In this document: positions 36,756 through 45,055 of the stretch, piece after piece
Layout of the letters: each line of letters begins with the position of its first letter
Numbering within the stretch: the stretch's first letter is position 1
Assembly: GCF_002554705.1 (NCBI RefSeq)
Contig: NZ_PDEP01000010.1
Location: 101,703 to 165,702 of the forward strand
Reading direction: 5' to 3'
From: Longimonas halophila
GTDB lineage: Bacteria > Bacteroidota > Rhodothermia > Rhodothermales > Salinibacteraceae
DNA: 64,000 nt
Notes under the pieces: model-generated
The model's database searches: none
The model's input: only the letters and a program-made list of their open reading frames with translations
What the model was told of the DNA's origin: nothing
Program-made: the position numbers and the translations under genes

Positions 36756-37013
36756 GGCGAGTGGACGTCGGCGCATGGGTATCTTTACTTAGGATGATAT
36801 GAACCTACACGCAGAGTACATAATTGTTGAAAGAGATGCCAACTGATGACGCTGGGAAAGGTGCGCAGTGAGGTATGGGCCTTCGTATCCTCCTAACGCA
36901 ACATGCGCAGATTTACATAGCGGCTCTCGATGAGCGCTGAGGAGACGGTTCAGGAGAGATCTCAAGGAATGTCCTCAACAGAAATTGGTGCGCCAGCAGG
37001 GAGAGCAGGTGTC

Positions 37014-37358
37014 TTAAAAGTGATGAGCCAGTGCGCGAAAGAAGCGCCGTACGCGGCGTTCGTTGACGCCCAGATCGCTGTATCCAACACGGCTGGCGCT
37101 GCGGATGTGAAGCACGCTACCGCCATTTTTGCCGGGACGCACCGCGATGTGTACGTCGTCTTTAAAGACAAGGGCCACCCGATAGACGGCCTGTGCGCTG
37201 CGGTCGTTGGGATCGGTAGTGCAGGACACCGGATTCAAGTCAGCCAGGGCCGCTTGGGCGGCTTGATAGAGCCGGTTGGGCGATGCCTCGAACGCGCGCT
37301 GGGTGCGCTCGCAGTTGGGCGTGTCGGGGCATGGAGGGACAGGCGGGGCGGCAGGCAC
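37014..37358 (-). CDS. DUF1499 family protein
   Basis: 114 residues from GTG 37358, the only in-frame start. The family motif is clear: CPDTPNCERTQ at the N-terminus, then FEASPNRLYQAAQAALADL and the C-terminal IRSASRVGYSDLGVNERRVRR. DUF1499 proteins are small and of unknown function, often with a signal or membrane segment; none is present here. It is 50 bp downstream of ccmE on the same strand and may belong to the ccm operon. Confidence 0.8.
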   Translation of the reverse strand: MPAAPPVPPCPDTPNCERTQRAFEASPNRLYQAAQAALADLNPVSCTTDPNDRSAQAVYRVALVFKDDVHIAVRPGKNGGSVLHIRSASRVGYSDLGVNERRVRRFFRALAHHF

Positions 37359-37408
37359 GATGTTTTGGGGGACCTGAGGGGAGGCGGACGCCTTCGTAGA
37401 CGCGCGGG

Positions 37409-37828
37409 TTACGGGGTTTGCGGGGTCGAGGCGTTCGCGGCGGGCGCGTCCTCCCCCAGGCCGCGCTGCTCATTGTACTTGGAGGGGCACTTCACCAGAA
37501 TGTGGTCGGCCACGAAGCCGTCTTCGCCGGGGTAGCCTTCGATGACAAGCTGCTCGGCTTCTTCGAAGTTGGCGGGTTTGGGGTCGTTGTAGTGGACGGT
37601 GCGAACGGTGCCGTTTTCGTCGCGCATCTGAAAGGTAAACTGGTTGCGCTCAATGTCGTAGTGCGTGGGCGCGTCTTCGACCCAGGTGCCTACGACGTGC
37701 GCTTTGGCGCCGCTGGCTTCGGCTTCTGCAAAGCCCATGTAGCCACCGACTTGGCTGCCAAAGTTGAAGAACAGCAAGGCACCAAAGCCCAGCATGAGGG
37801 CAAAACCGATAATCTTTTTAGGACGCAT
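37409..37828 (-). CDS. ccmE: CcmE haem chaperone, CxxxY type
   Basis: 139 residues from ATG 37828; an open frame to 37924 adds nothing family-like. One N-terminal membrane anchor (KKIIGFALMLGFGALLFFNF) precedes the CcmE OB-fold (GTWVEDAPTHYDIERNQFTF, VHYNDPKPANFEEAEQLVIEGYPG). In the classic protein the haem-binding motif is HxxxY; here it is CPSKY (Cys114, Tyr118), the CxxxY form first described in archaea and Desulfovibrio and known as system I*. It carries haem from CcmC to CcmF. It is 46 bp after the ccmD-like gene. Confidence 0.9.
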   Translation of the reverse strand: MRPKKIIGFALMLGFGALLFFNFGSQVGGYMGFAEAEASGAKAHVVGTWVEDAPTHYDIERNQFTFQMRDENGTVRTVHYNDPKPANFEEAEQLVIEGYPGEDGFVADHILVKCPSKYNEQRGLGEDAPAANASTPQTP

Positions 37829-37874
37829 GGCAAGGGGGGCGTTAAAGAGAGTCAAACAAGGGGAAAAGCCACCA

Positions 37875-38141
37875 TTAGGCGTCGCCTTCTGAAAGCGAAT
37901 CATCGAGGCGGCGTTCCAGTGCATCGATTTTTTGGTCGGTGCGGTAGATGTACGTCATGATGCCGACCCACACAATGACGAGCACGGCGACAACGACGTA
38001 GATTTTGCCGTCCGCCGTAAAGACACGCTCCAGCGCATCGGGCTGGGCCGTGGGCGTGGTGGTTTGGGCCCACGCCGAGTCGTAGGCCGCCGAGTCGGCT
38101 ACGGTCGAATCCGTCTGAGGCTCGAAGGCGTGAATCGTCAT
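37875..38141 (-). CDS. ccmD: CcmD-like small membrane protein
   Basis: 88 residues: a Ser/Thr-rich N-terminus, then one membrane helix with TADGKIYVVVAVLVIVWVGI and YIYRTDQKIDALERRL. The KIYVVVAVL...Y.YRxDxKIxxLE pattern is that of the Bacteroidota CcmD-like proteins. Its position between ccmC and ccmE supports the call; CcmD helps release holo-CcmE from CcmC. ATG at 38141. The N-terminal 35 residues are longer than in proteobacterial CcmD. Confidence 0.75.
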   Translation of the reverse strand: MTIHAFEPQTDSTVADSAAYDSAWAQTTTPTAQPDALERVFTADGKIYVVVAVLVIVWVGIMTYIYRTDQKIDALERRLDDSLSEGDA

Positions 38142-38203
38142 GCGTGGGCGGTCAGGTCAAGGAGAGAACAGGAGCGCGTGTGGGGCGGCGAGCAGGGGCC
38201 TGC

Positions 38204-38932
38204 TCAGCGAATGGAGGAGAGCAGTCCCGAGGCCCGCTCGCGCCATGCGATGACGGCCAGCCGGACGCGCTGTGTGTACAGCATCCAGAAGAGTCCGAGG
38301 AACGCGAGTACTGAGGGGTAGAAGATCCACCGCATGGAGGGTGCCAGGTCAGTTTGCGAGAGCGCGGGGCTGCCCTCGGCGCCGGGGTGCAGGCTGGTCA
38401 TCTGTCGCGGTAAGATGTACAGCAGAAAGGGCACCGTGGCGAACGCAAACAGGTTGTACACGGCGGCCAGGCGCCCGCGCGTGGCATCCGACTCGATGCT
38501 ATCGCGCAGCACAAAGTAGGCGGCGTAGATGAGCATGAGCACCGCGGCCATGCTCTGCTTGGGGTCCCAGTTCCACCACTTGCCGGTGCCCTCGTACCAG
38601 GTAAAACGCGCCCACACCATGCCGGTAATGAGTCCCAGCACGCCAAACACAATAGCCAGGCGCGCCGCCTCGCGGGCCCGAATGTCGCGCACCACGTTAC
38701 CTGTGCGCAGATACTGCATTGAGTGGTAGGCCGATACGAGCGTTGCGCCCATCAGCGTAAACCACATGGGCACATGGAAGTAGAGGCTGCGCGCCGACTC
38801 CTCAATGATGCTAAGGCGCGGAATATCGCGCAGGAACCCGGCTACAATGACCACGCTGATGGTAAGAAACACCGCACCCTGCACGGCACGGTACAGCGGG
38901 GGACGGCCAATAAGAGCAGGAGGCGTCGCCAT
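38204..38932 (-). CDS. ccmC: CcmC haem delivery protein
   Basis: 242 residues from ATG 38932, six membrane helices. The haem-handling motif WWNWDP lies at residues 119-124, flanked by the two conserved histidine ligands in YFHVPMW (His53) and SLHPG (His182). It loads haem onto CcmE. The frame remains open far upstream to 39673, but that region is antisense to the YVTN propeller gene and is rejected. Here ccmC, ccmD and ccmE run in order with 62- and 46-bp gaps; ccmA and ccmB are not in the window. Confidence 0.93.
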   Translation of the reverse strand: MATPPALIGRPPLYRAVQGAVFLTISVVIVAGFLRDIPRLSIIEESARSLYFHVPMWFTLMGATLVSAYHSMQYLRTGNVVRDIRAREAARLAIVFGVLGLITGMVWARFTWYEGTGKWWNWDPKQSMAAVLMLIYAAYFVLRDSIESDATRGRLAAVYNLFAFATVPFLLYILPRQMTSLHPGAEGSPALSQTDLAPSMRWIFYPSVLAFLGLFWMLYTQRVRLAVIAWRERASGLLSSIR

Positions 38933-39082
38933 AAGATGATACAATGCAATGAGCAGTCTACGTTGTTTTGGTACGCCCCCGTTACGGGCGTATTCCCATT
39001 GCGCCGGTGAATTCAGGACAAAAGGGGGCGGCAAGCACGTAACCACCATGTTTTGCATTTTTCTGAACCTGTCCTCGTTGCT

Positions 39083-40096
39083 ATGATCCCCCGGTTCCTT
39101 CTTGTTCTGCTCACCGCAAGTCTCGTGAGCATGACCGCCTGCACCAACGACGCGTCTACGCCCTCCGATAGCACGAGTACCACCACCGTTGATACATCGT
39201 CTGCCGACACCGGCACGGTACTCATAGCCGACAAGACTGACGACCTGCTCTACTTTGTGGACCGTGCCACCCGCAGCGTAGAAGACAGCATTGCGGTGGG
39301 ACGCGGGCCGCATGAAGTCGCGGTGCATCCCTTTGAGCCAGTGGCGTACGTGGCTAACTATGAGGGAGAAGGCAGCATCTCGATCATTGATCTGGAGACG
39401 CACACTGAGCGCGAGCGGGTCATGTTGGAGCCCGGAAGCCGTCCGCACGGCATTCAGGTGGATGCGGCCGGAACCGCCGTGTACGTGACGGCGGAGGGCC
39501 TGCAGGCGGTGCTGGAACTGGATCCGCAGACCGGTGCGGTAAAGCGCACACTGAGCACCGGTCAGGAGGGTACGCACATGCTGGCGCTGGGGGGCGCGCA
39601 CATCTACACGGCGAACATCGGCAGTGGCACGGCCACGGCGCTTAACCGGGAAGCGGGCAATGTGGATGCGCACATCGCTACGGGCGAGGGGGCCGAGGGG
39701 ATCGCTCTGACGCCCGATGGACGCGAGGTGTGGGTGTCAAACCGGGCTGAGGATACCGTATCGATTATCGACTCCGAGACGCTGGCGGTGGTCGATTCGT
39801 TTACGGTCGAGGGCTTTCCGCTGCGCATCTACATGACTCCGAACGGCGACACGGCGCTGCTGGCGTGTGCTCAAGCCAATGAGGTGGCGCTCGTGGATGT
39901 GGCCACACGCGAGGTGATGGCGCGGCTGCCGACTGGCGATACACCCGTGGGCATCCAAATTACGCCCGATGGCACCGAAGCCTTTGTGGGCAACATGAAC
40001 GGCGGAAGTGTGACGGTTATTGATCTGGAGGAGCAGACCGTGGTCGATACCCTGCCATTGGGCACAGGGCCCGACGGGATGGCGTTTGTGGAGTAG
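39083..40096 (+). CDS. YVTN beta-propeller lipoprotein
   Basis: 337 residues from ATG 39083. Lipoprotein signal ending MTAC (Cys20), a Ser/Thr linker, then a seven-bladed YncE/YVTN-type propeller with repeats such as GPHEVAVHPFEPVAYVANYEG, SISIIDLETH, RPHGIQVDAAGTAVYVTAEG, GIALTPDGREVWVSNRAEDTVSIID and VGIQITPDGTEAFVGNMNG. Such proteins are surface or periplasmic and of undefined role. It is divergent from ccmC, with a 150-bp gap. Confidence 0.88.
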   Translation: MIPRFLLVLLTASLVSMTACTNDASTPSDSTSTTTVDTSSADTGTVLIADKTDDLLYFVDRATRSVEDSIAVGRGPHEVAVHPFEPVAYVANYEGEGSISIIDLETHTERERVMLEPGSRPHGIQVDAAGTAVYVTAEGLQAVLELDPQTGAVKRTLSTGQEGTHMLALGGAHIYTANIGSGTATALNREAGNVDAHIATGEGAEGIALTPDGREVWVSNRAEDTVSIIDSETLAVVDSFTVEGFPLRIYMTPNGDTALLACAQANEVALVDVATREVMARLPTGDTPVGIQITPDGTEAFVGNMNGGSVTVIDLEEQTVVDTLPLGTGPDGMAFVE

Positions 40097-40126
40097 CAAT
40101 GGCCCACGCAAGGCATGGTCGCCGCG

Positions 40127-41329
40127 CTACGAGCCATACGGATCATCGAGATAGCGCTCAGCACGTTCGTGGCTGTTGCTGTGGTCGTCCATGCTGAGCA
40201 CGATGCGATAGCGATTTACGGCCTGGTTGCGCCGGTCGGTGGCGTCGTACACCATACCCTGATAGAGCCGTCCCAGCGCCACGTATTTACGATCTTCGAC
40301 CGTGTCGTTTGCGTTCAGCTCTTCGATGCGTGCCAGGTGCTGGAGGGCGGCCTCATAATCGCGCCGGATGAGCCGCTCGCGGGCCATCTGAAAGTAGGCC
40401 TCTTGCGCAATAGGCGTGTTGTAACCCGTCCATCCCGCTTCGTGGCGCGCGGCAACCTCGGCATATACATCGCGGGCCTGGCGCAGGTGTCCGCGTCGGC
40501 TGTGGAGCCGCGCCGCATAGGCGTGGAAGTATGAGTTGTGCGGATGCGCCTCGCGCAGCCATGCCATGTGCTTCTGCGCCTCGCGGTAATCGTCTTCGTA
40601 GAGCGCATAGATCTGTGCGAGAAAATAGCGGGCCTCGGACTGGATGTACCAGCCTTCTTCTGCCGCGCGGTGAATCATCTGTAGGCCGCCTTCGCGGTCA
40701 CCTTCGGGCAGCATCCACATGACCATGCGGGCGGCACTGTACTCTTCGGGAATGATTGCCGCGTAGTAATCGTACATACCGCGCCCAAACGCGAAGTCCT
40801 CGATGTGTGGGGCCTGATCGCGCGCCTCGCGCACGTAGCCAATAGCGCGACGTCCGCGCCGCATGGCGCCCACCCACTCGCCCCGATTCGACTTCAGGCG
40901 GGCCTGCAGCGCCAGCGCAATGCCTTTGAAGAACGGCGCATCGAAGTGGTCAGGGTTCTGTTCGAGCAGTGCGTCGGCACGGTCGACGGTAGCCTGCATG
41001 TAACGATAAAATTCGTCGTCGTGGGCGGTGTTTTCCAGGTCGGGCAAGATGCGCCACCACACGTTGAGTCCGTTCAGAAAGGGACCTACAGGGTGGTTCG
41101 GATACCGTGCAGCAATGCGGTCGAAGATGATTTCGGCATCGTCGAATGCCATGTTGTAGAGCGAATCAAGGCCGCGCTTCCCTTGCTCGCGTACGAACGG
41201 GTCATCAAGAATAGAGGTGCCGTTTTCGGATACAGCAGGTGCCTGGGCGGATGCCGGGACCGGGTGGAGTCCGAGCAGAAGGATAGTGGCAAGGACAAGC
41301 AGGCCGCATCCAGCAAAAAAAGGTCTCAT
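40127..41329 (-). CDS. Exported TPR-repeat protein
   Basis: 400 residues from ATG 41329 (the open frame starts at 41386). Signal peptide with ASAQ cleavage near residue 29, then about eight TPR-like helical pairs: GLDSLYNMAFDDAEIIFDRIAARYPNHPVGPF, YFLAQIYALYEDDYREAQKHMAWLREAHP, AYAARLHSRRGHLRQARDVYAEVA, YEAALQHLARIEELN and GMVYDATDRRNQAVNRYRIVL. A scaffold or binding role in the periplasm is likely. It is convergent with the propeller gene (30 bp). Confidence 0.85.
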   Translation of the reverse strand: MRPFFAGCGLLVLATILLLGLHPVPASAQAPAVSENGTSILDDPFVREQGKRGLDSLYNMAFDDAEIIFDRIAARYPNHPVGPFLNGLNVWWRILPDLENTAHDDEFYRYMQATVDRADALLEQNPDHFDAPFFKGIALALQARLKSNRGEWVGAMRRGRRAIGYVREARDQAPHIEDFAFGRGMYDYYAAIIPEEYSAARMVMWMLPEGDREGGLQMIHRAAEEGWYIQSEARYFLAQIYALYEDDYREAQKHMAWLREAHPHNSYFHAYAARLHSRRGHLRQARDVYAEVAARHEAGWTGYNTPIAQEAYFQMARERLIRRDYEAALQHLARIEELNANDTVEDRKYVALGRLYQGMVYDATDRRNQAVNRYRIVLSMDDHSNSHERAERYLDDPYGS

Positions 41330-41337
41330 AATACAAC

Positions 41338-41373
41338 CGACCGTCTGCATGGCATAATGCACGCAGACGGTCG
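41338..41373 (-). terminator. Hairpin between bioY and the TPR gene
   Basis: Perfect 11-bp stem cgaccgtctgc / gcagacggtcg with a 14-nt loop. It lies after the minus-strand bioY stop and before the TPR gene, so it is probably the bioY terminator, though it could also sit in the TPR gene leader. Confidence 0.6.
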
Positions 41374-41439
41374 AACCAGAGGTCAAACCGTGCAGTTCCG
41401 GCGCCAGAGCAGCGGGCCGGGCGGTTTATGCGTCAGGTT

Positions 41440-42048
41440 TTATGCCTCAGTATCGGAGCTGGTGATGAAGCGGAGGCCGCCAAACAGCACGCCGAGCACA
41501 CCGATCTTGGCGAGGTCGATCCAGAGGAAGCGCAGGAAGCCCTTGTCGATCGACTCCATCCAGGTGGCGTGGTCGGCGACGTAGTGCAGCCACGTTACGC
41601 CCGCGGTGAAGATAATCGCGGCGCCCACCAGCATCGACAGGGTGCTGCCCACAAGGCTATTCCACCGCTGGGTGAGTGCCCCGGTTACAAACGCCGCAAC
41701 TGGGTAGGACAGGATGTATCCGCCCGAGGCCAGGCCCAGCAGATACGCGATGCCGGTGCCATCGCCCGCGTAAACGGGGACGAACATGCCGAGGGCCACG
41801 TAGAGCAGCTGTGCGAGCATGCCGTTGCGTGCGCCCAGGAAGAGCCCGCTGGCGTACACCATCAGAGTCTGCAGCGTGATGGGGACCTCCCACAGGTAGA
41901 GGCGCACATTGGCATCGGCAGCGAAGGCGGTGAGCAGCGCAAAGCCCGTAATGCCCGCGGCTTGCAGCGCCATCGAGGCGTCGTCGGCACGCAGCCGGTC
42001 GAGCCATGACGCGCGGGAGGATTGGAGCGAAAGGACGTCCGTTTTCAT
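41440..42048 (-). CDS. bioY: BioY biotin transporter substrate-binding component
   Basis: 202 residues from ATG 42048; six membrane helices. BioY signatures are visible: VPITLQTLMVYASGLFLGARNGM, LYVALGMFVPVYAGDGTG, and GYILSYPVAAFVTGAL. BioY takes up biotin alone or with an ECF module; no bioM or bioN is adjacent. The product has a hydrophilic N-terminal stretch of about 25 residues before the first helix. Confidence 0.93.
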   Translation of the reverse strand: MKTDVLSLQSSRASWLDRLRADDASMALQAAGITGFALLTAFAADANVRLYLWEVPITLQTLMVYASGLFLGARNGMLAQLLYVALGMFVPVYAGDGTGIAYLLGLASGGYILSYPVAAFVTGALTQRWNSLVGSTLSMLVGAAIIFTAGVTWLHYVADHATWMESIDKGFLRFLWIDLAKIGVLGVLFGGLRFITSSDTEA

Positions 42049-42135
42049 GCGATTCGAGGGGTTGCACGCAACATAGGGTGAACAGGGGATATGCAGCATA
42101 CAAAACATGCGCGAGAGTTTCCAGCAGTCGCCCAA

Positions 42136-42180
42136 CCGCATCTGCATCAATTCTGTGAAAGGTGGCGTGGGAGAAGCCCT
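42136..42180. repeat. 45-bp direct repeat R4, left copy
   Basis: ccgcatctgcatcaattctg followed by tgaaaggtggcg and a purine-rich end. A near copy is at 42434-42479, 298 bp away in the same orientation. It lies in the bioY upstream region. Confidence 0.6.
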
Positions 42181-42219
42181 GTAAAATCCATAAGGGCTAT
42201 CAGGCAGAGCGGTAAGACT

Positions 42220-42270
42220 ACGGGGCAGAGCCTCCGGGTCAAGCGTCACGAGGCAGAGCCTCGCGACGAG
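42220..42270 (+). repeat. Dispersed repeat family R1, copy 2
   Basis: acggggcagagcc, variable middle, gcgtcacgaggc, a, gagcctcgcgacgag. Opposite in orientation to the copy at 25509-25560. It lies between the two R4 direct repeats. The rest of 42049-42603 shows only further G+C-rich dyads, e.g. near 42390 (ggggcgctgcccc), and no gene. Confidence 0.65.
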
Positions 42271-42433
42271 CGAGCGAGAAGAAAAGTAGAGAGACCGTCC
42301 TGTGTGAGCAAAAGATCAACTCCTCGTCGCATAGCACTACAGGCATGACACTTTGGGCCCCTCCGCCGTGCGACGCAGGCCACGCAGGGGCGCTGCCCCG
42401 TTCCTTCGGGACGCTCTGCCCGGCCGCTGCTTG

Positions 42434-42479
42434 CCGCATCTAAATCAATGCTGTGAAAGGTGGCGGAGGGAAGCGCCCC
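42434..42479. repeat. 45-bp direct repeat R4, right copy
   Basis: ccgcatctaaatcaatgctg followed by tgaaaggtggcg; matches the left copy at 42136 with a few changes. Confidence 0.6.
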
Positions 42480-42603
42480 TTTGCATCCAACAGAAAATTC
42501 GAGGCGCAGCGCAATCATGATCGTAGCATAATGCAACGCCTGCCCACCGGCGAAGTACAACGGCACGAACTTTTTGGCTGATGCCCCTGCTTTCCCCTTG
42601 CCT

Positions 42604-42867
42604 ATGAAGCGCTTCGAAGAGCTGTTTACCGAGCTGTCTGCCAAAGTTGAGCGCGCGGATCCCGACTCGGGAACCGTGGCCCGCGTGGAGGCGGGGCCGC
42701 ATGCCATCGGCAAAAAAGTGCTCGAAGAGGCAGGCGAAGTCTGGATGGCCGCCGAGCACGAAGGCCGCGAGCGCACCGCCGAAGAGATCGCGCAGTTGCT
42801 CTACCATGTGCAGGTGATGATGCTGGCATGCGATCTGGACCTCGACGACGTGTACCGTCACCTGTAG
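42604..42867 (+). CDS. hisE: Phosphoribosyl-ATP diphosphatase
   Basis: 87 residues from ATG 42604 (TTG at 42574 would add ten). The HisE MazG-like fold is clear: [20 protein letters not shown], then [16 protein letters not shown], with the Glu-rich metal site EEAGEV. It removes pyrophosphate from phosphoribosyl-ATP in the second step of histidine synthesis. It is a free-standing hisE and precedes hisG by 56 bp, so the first two pathway steps are co-transcribed. Confidence 0.93.
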   Translation: MKRFEELFTELSAKVERADPDSGTVARVEAGPHAIGKKVLEEAGEVWMAAEHEGRERTAEEIAQLLYHVQVMMLACDLDLDDVYRHL

Positions 42868-42923
42868 CGACACCTCTCCTCCCGCTGATTCGCTGATTTC
42901 TGTTTCGTTATTCTCCCTGTTTT

Positions 42924-43775
42924 ATGCTTCAGATTGCTCTTCCCAACAAAGGTGCCCTGTCCGAAGGCGCTGCTACCCTGGCGAGCGAGGCCGGATACCA
43001 CTGCAGCCGGCGCGGACGCGAACTCTCGGTGCGCGATACCGACCATGGCGTGGAGTTCGTGTTCTTGCGTCCGCGCGACATCGCGACCTACGTGAGCAAG
43101 GGCATCATCGACCTGGGCGTAACCGGGCTCGACCTGCTGCACGACAGTGGGGCCGACGTCACGCAGGTCATGCCGCTGGAGTTTGGGAAGGCGCGCTTCT
43201 GCTATGCGGTACCCAAAGAGCAAGACATCACGCCCGACGACTTCACCGCCGACACGCGCATTGCCACCTCGTACGTCAACGTGGTGCAGCGCGACCTGGA
43301 GCAGCGCGGTATCGATGCGACGGTCGTTCCGCTCGACGGTGCGGTCGAGATCTCAATTCAACTGGGCGTGGCCGATGCCATTGCTGATGTGGTGCAGACC
43401 GGACGCACCATCGACGAGGCCGGACTGAAAGTGATTGGCGATCCGATCATCGCGTCGCAGGCCATGCTCGTTGCCCAAAACGGCACTGTGGCCGACCATG
43501 AGGCGGCCCGCCACTTCCAGGAGCGCATCAAGGGCATTCTGATGGCGCGCTCCTACATCATGGTCGAGTACGACCTGCCAACTTCTAAGCTCGATGCCGC
43601 CCACACGATTACGCCGGGCATTGAGTCACCCACCGTGTCGCCGCTTAGCAAAGACGGCTGGGTGGCTGTAAAGGCTATGGCGAAGCAGTCGCGCGTCAAC
43701 GAGATTATGGACGATCTCACCGACATCGGGGCCAAAGGTATCATTATCACCGACATTCGCACCTGCCGGATTTGA
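42924..43775 (+). CDS. hisG: ATP phosphoribosyltransferase, long form
   Basis: 283 residues. Start MLQIALPNKGALSEGA, PRDIATYVSKGIIDLGVTG, FGKARFCYAVP, VVPLDGAVEISIQLGVADAIADVV are catalytic-domain signatures. The C-terminal 75 residues (YDLPTSKLDAAHTITPGIESPTVSPL, ending GAKGIIITDIRTCRI) form the ACT-like regulatory domain of the long, HisZ-independent form, which is inhibited by histidine. It catalyses the first committed step of histidine synthesis. A run of nine G is 19 bp after the stop (43794-43802). Confidence 0.96.
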   Translation: MLQIALPNKGALSEGAATLASEAGYHCSRRGRELSVRDTDHGVEFVFLRPRDIATYVSKGIIDLGVTGLDLLHDSGADVTQVMPLEFGKARFCYAVPKEQDITPDDFTADTRIATSYVNVVQRDLEQRGIDATVVPLDGAVEISIQLGVADAIADVVQTGRTIDEAGLKVIGDPIIASQAMLVAQNGTVADHEAARHFQERIKGILMARSYIMVEYDLPTSKLDAAHTITPGIESPTVSPLSKDGWVAVKAMAKQSRVNEIMDDLTDIGAKGIIITDIRTCRI

Positions 43776-43888
43776 TAGGAGGCATCGTCTTTCGGGGGGG
43801 GGCATACATGTGCTGTATCAATTCTCCACGCTCGTTCGTAGAATGGGAAACGACGCACCGCCTTCTATCTCATTAATCTGGAGATGCT

Positions 43889-44164
43889 ATGACTTCTCGT
43901 CTTGCCCTACGCCGTTGGATGCCGCTTGCCGTGCTTATGCCGCTGCTTCTTGTGCTCAGCGGATGCGGACGCAATCTATTTGAACAGGCCACCTCGGGGA
44001 TTACCGGGATATTTTCCCTTATCGTCCTCGTGATCGCCCTTGTGGCCCTCGTTGACCTACTGGGCGACCGCGGACGCAGTCCTGTCAACAAGATCATCTG
44101 GGCGGTTGTCATCATCTTTATGCCGCTCGTTGGCGCGATTCTGTACCTTCTGTTCGGACGCTAA
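43889..44164 (+). CDS. PLDc_N-type small membrane protein
   Basis: 91 residues. An N-terminal signal-like segment with LVLSGC (possible lipoprotein Cys26), then two membrane helices: SGITGIFSLIVLVIALVALVDLL and the PLDc_N hallmark KIIWAVVIIFMPLVGAILYLLFGR. This domain is found at the N-terminus of cardiolipin synthases and in many free-standing small proteins of unknown function. Confidence 0.8.
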   Translation: MTSRLALRRWMPLAVLMPLLLVLSGCGRNLFEQATSGITGIFSLIVLVIALVALVDLLGDRGRSPVNKIIWAVVIIFMPLVGAILYLLFGR

Positions 44165-44179
44165 TCGGTTTTTCTTCGG

Positions 44180-45022
44180 ATGAGTTGCCTGCGCACTGCC
44201 CCCCATTCCGACGTCTCCGTGCCAATACGTACTGCGCTTGTGTGTAGCGCGCTGCTCCTTATCGGTATCGGGCTGGGGGGATGCCGCACGACGGAGCAGG
44301 CTCCGATGCAAAATGCGCCCGGACTTGCATGGGCCGACTCCAGTCTGCTGGTTATGGCGTACGAGCGGGCCATTCGGGAGGCCGCGCAGTTTGGCCCCAA
44401 CGCCGTGGTGCGTACGCTCACACCCGTAGCACCCCACAACGATACCCTCCGCTGGCAGGTCGATAGCGACAGCACGCGCTGGGTGCAGGTGACGACCTGG
44501 ACCGATGACGCACCCTTACCGGGCGCCCGCACGTCTTTGCCTGAGGGCGACACGCTCACGCTTACCGGCGACGTGTGGGTCACACTCACGCCGGCGGTGC
44601 AGCAATTCTGTCGGGATGTGGCCCCCACGTGGCGCACGCGCCGGTTGGAGCAACGCCTGGGCCTGCCGCCGTATGCCGGGTACACCCGGTTCGTGACGCT
44701 CTGGGTGCGGCAGGCGGACCTGTTTCGTCCGTGCCCCGATCCCGAAACCACCGACCGCCAGTGCCAAACAACGCCGCCGCAGCCGGTGAGCCGTGTGCGC
44801 GTGGCCCCGGAGCACACCGAGTGGCTGGAGGCGCAGTTTGCATCCTCACACCAGCCGGGCGGCTATCCGTTTACGGGGCTTGGCTACACCTACGACTGGG
44901 GCCGCCCCGAGCAGCCGGTCGGGTTCAGCGAATTTGTGGTGCCCGACGGCGCAACCGTACGCCTCAAAGACCGATCCTCCACCGCGGCCTACTGCACCTC
45001 TGAAGCTGCTGCCACCCCATAA
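44180..45022 (+). CDS. Lipoprotein, unknown function
   Basis: 280 residues from ATG 44180, 15 bp after the previous stop. A lipoprotein signal ends at IGLGGC (lipid Cys about residue 35). The mature part is a mostly beta-type domain with paired Cys residues, CRDVAPTWRTRRLEQRLGL, FRPCPDPETTDRQC, and a closing motif GYPFTGLGYTYDWG with FSEFVVPDG. I do not recognise the family. The sequence of polar segments and WVQVTTWTDDAP suggests an exported protein that could be secreted or surface bound. Confidence 0.6.
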   Translation: MSCLRTAPHSDVSVPIRTALVCSALLLIGIGLGGCRTTEQAPMQNAPGLAWADSSLLVMAYERAIREAAQFGPNAVVRTLTPVAPHNDTLRWQVDSDSTRWVQVTTWTDDAPLPGARTSLPEGDTLTLTGDVWVTLTPAVQQFCRDVAPTWRTRRLEQRLGLPPYAGYTRFVTLWVRQADLFRPCPDPETTDRQCQTTPPQPVSRVRVAPEHTEWLEAQFASSHQPGGYPFTGLGYTYDWGRPEQPVGFSEFVVPDGATVRLKDRSSTAAYCTSEAAATP

Positions 45023-45055
45023 GCATCAACGTATCTCCTGTATCCCCAAGACCCT

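Noticed and set aside
38933..39673. N-terminal extension of ccmC by 247 codons
   Set aside because: It overlaps the YVTN lipoprotein gene in antisense, and CcmC proteins start near MATPPALIG here.
43794..43802. Run of nine G after hisG
   Set aside because: Outside any gene and not placed to affect a known start; single homopolymer, could also be assembly noise.
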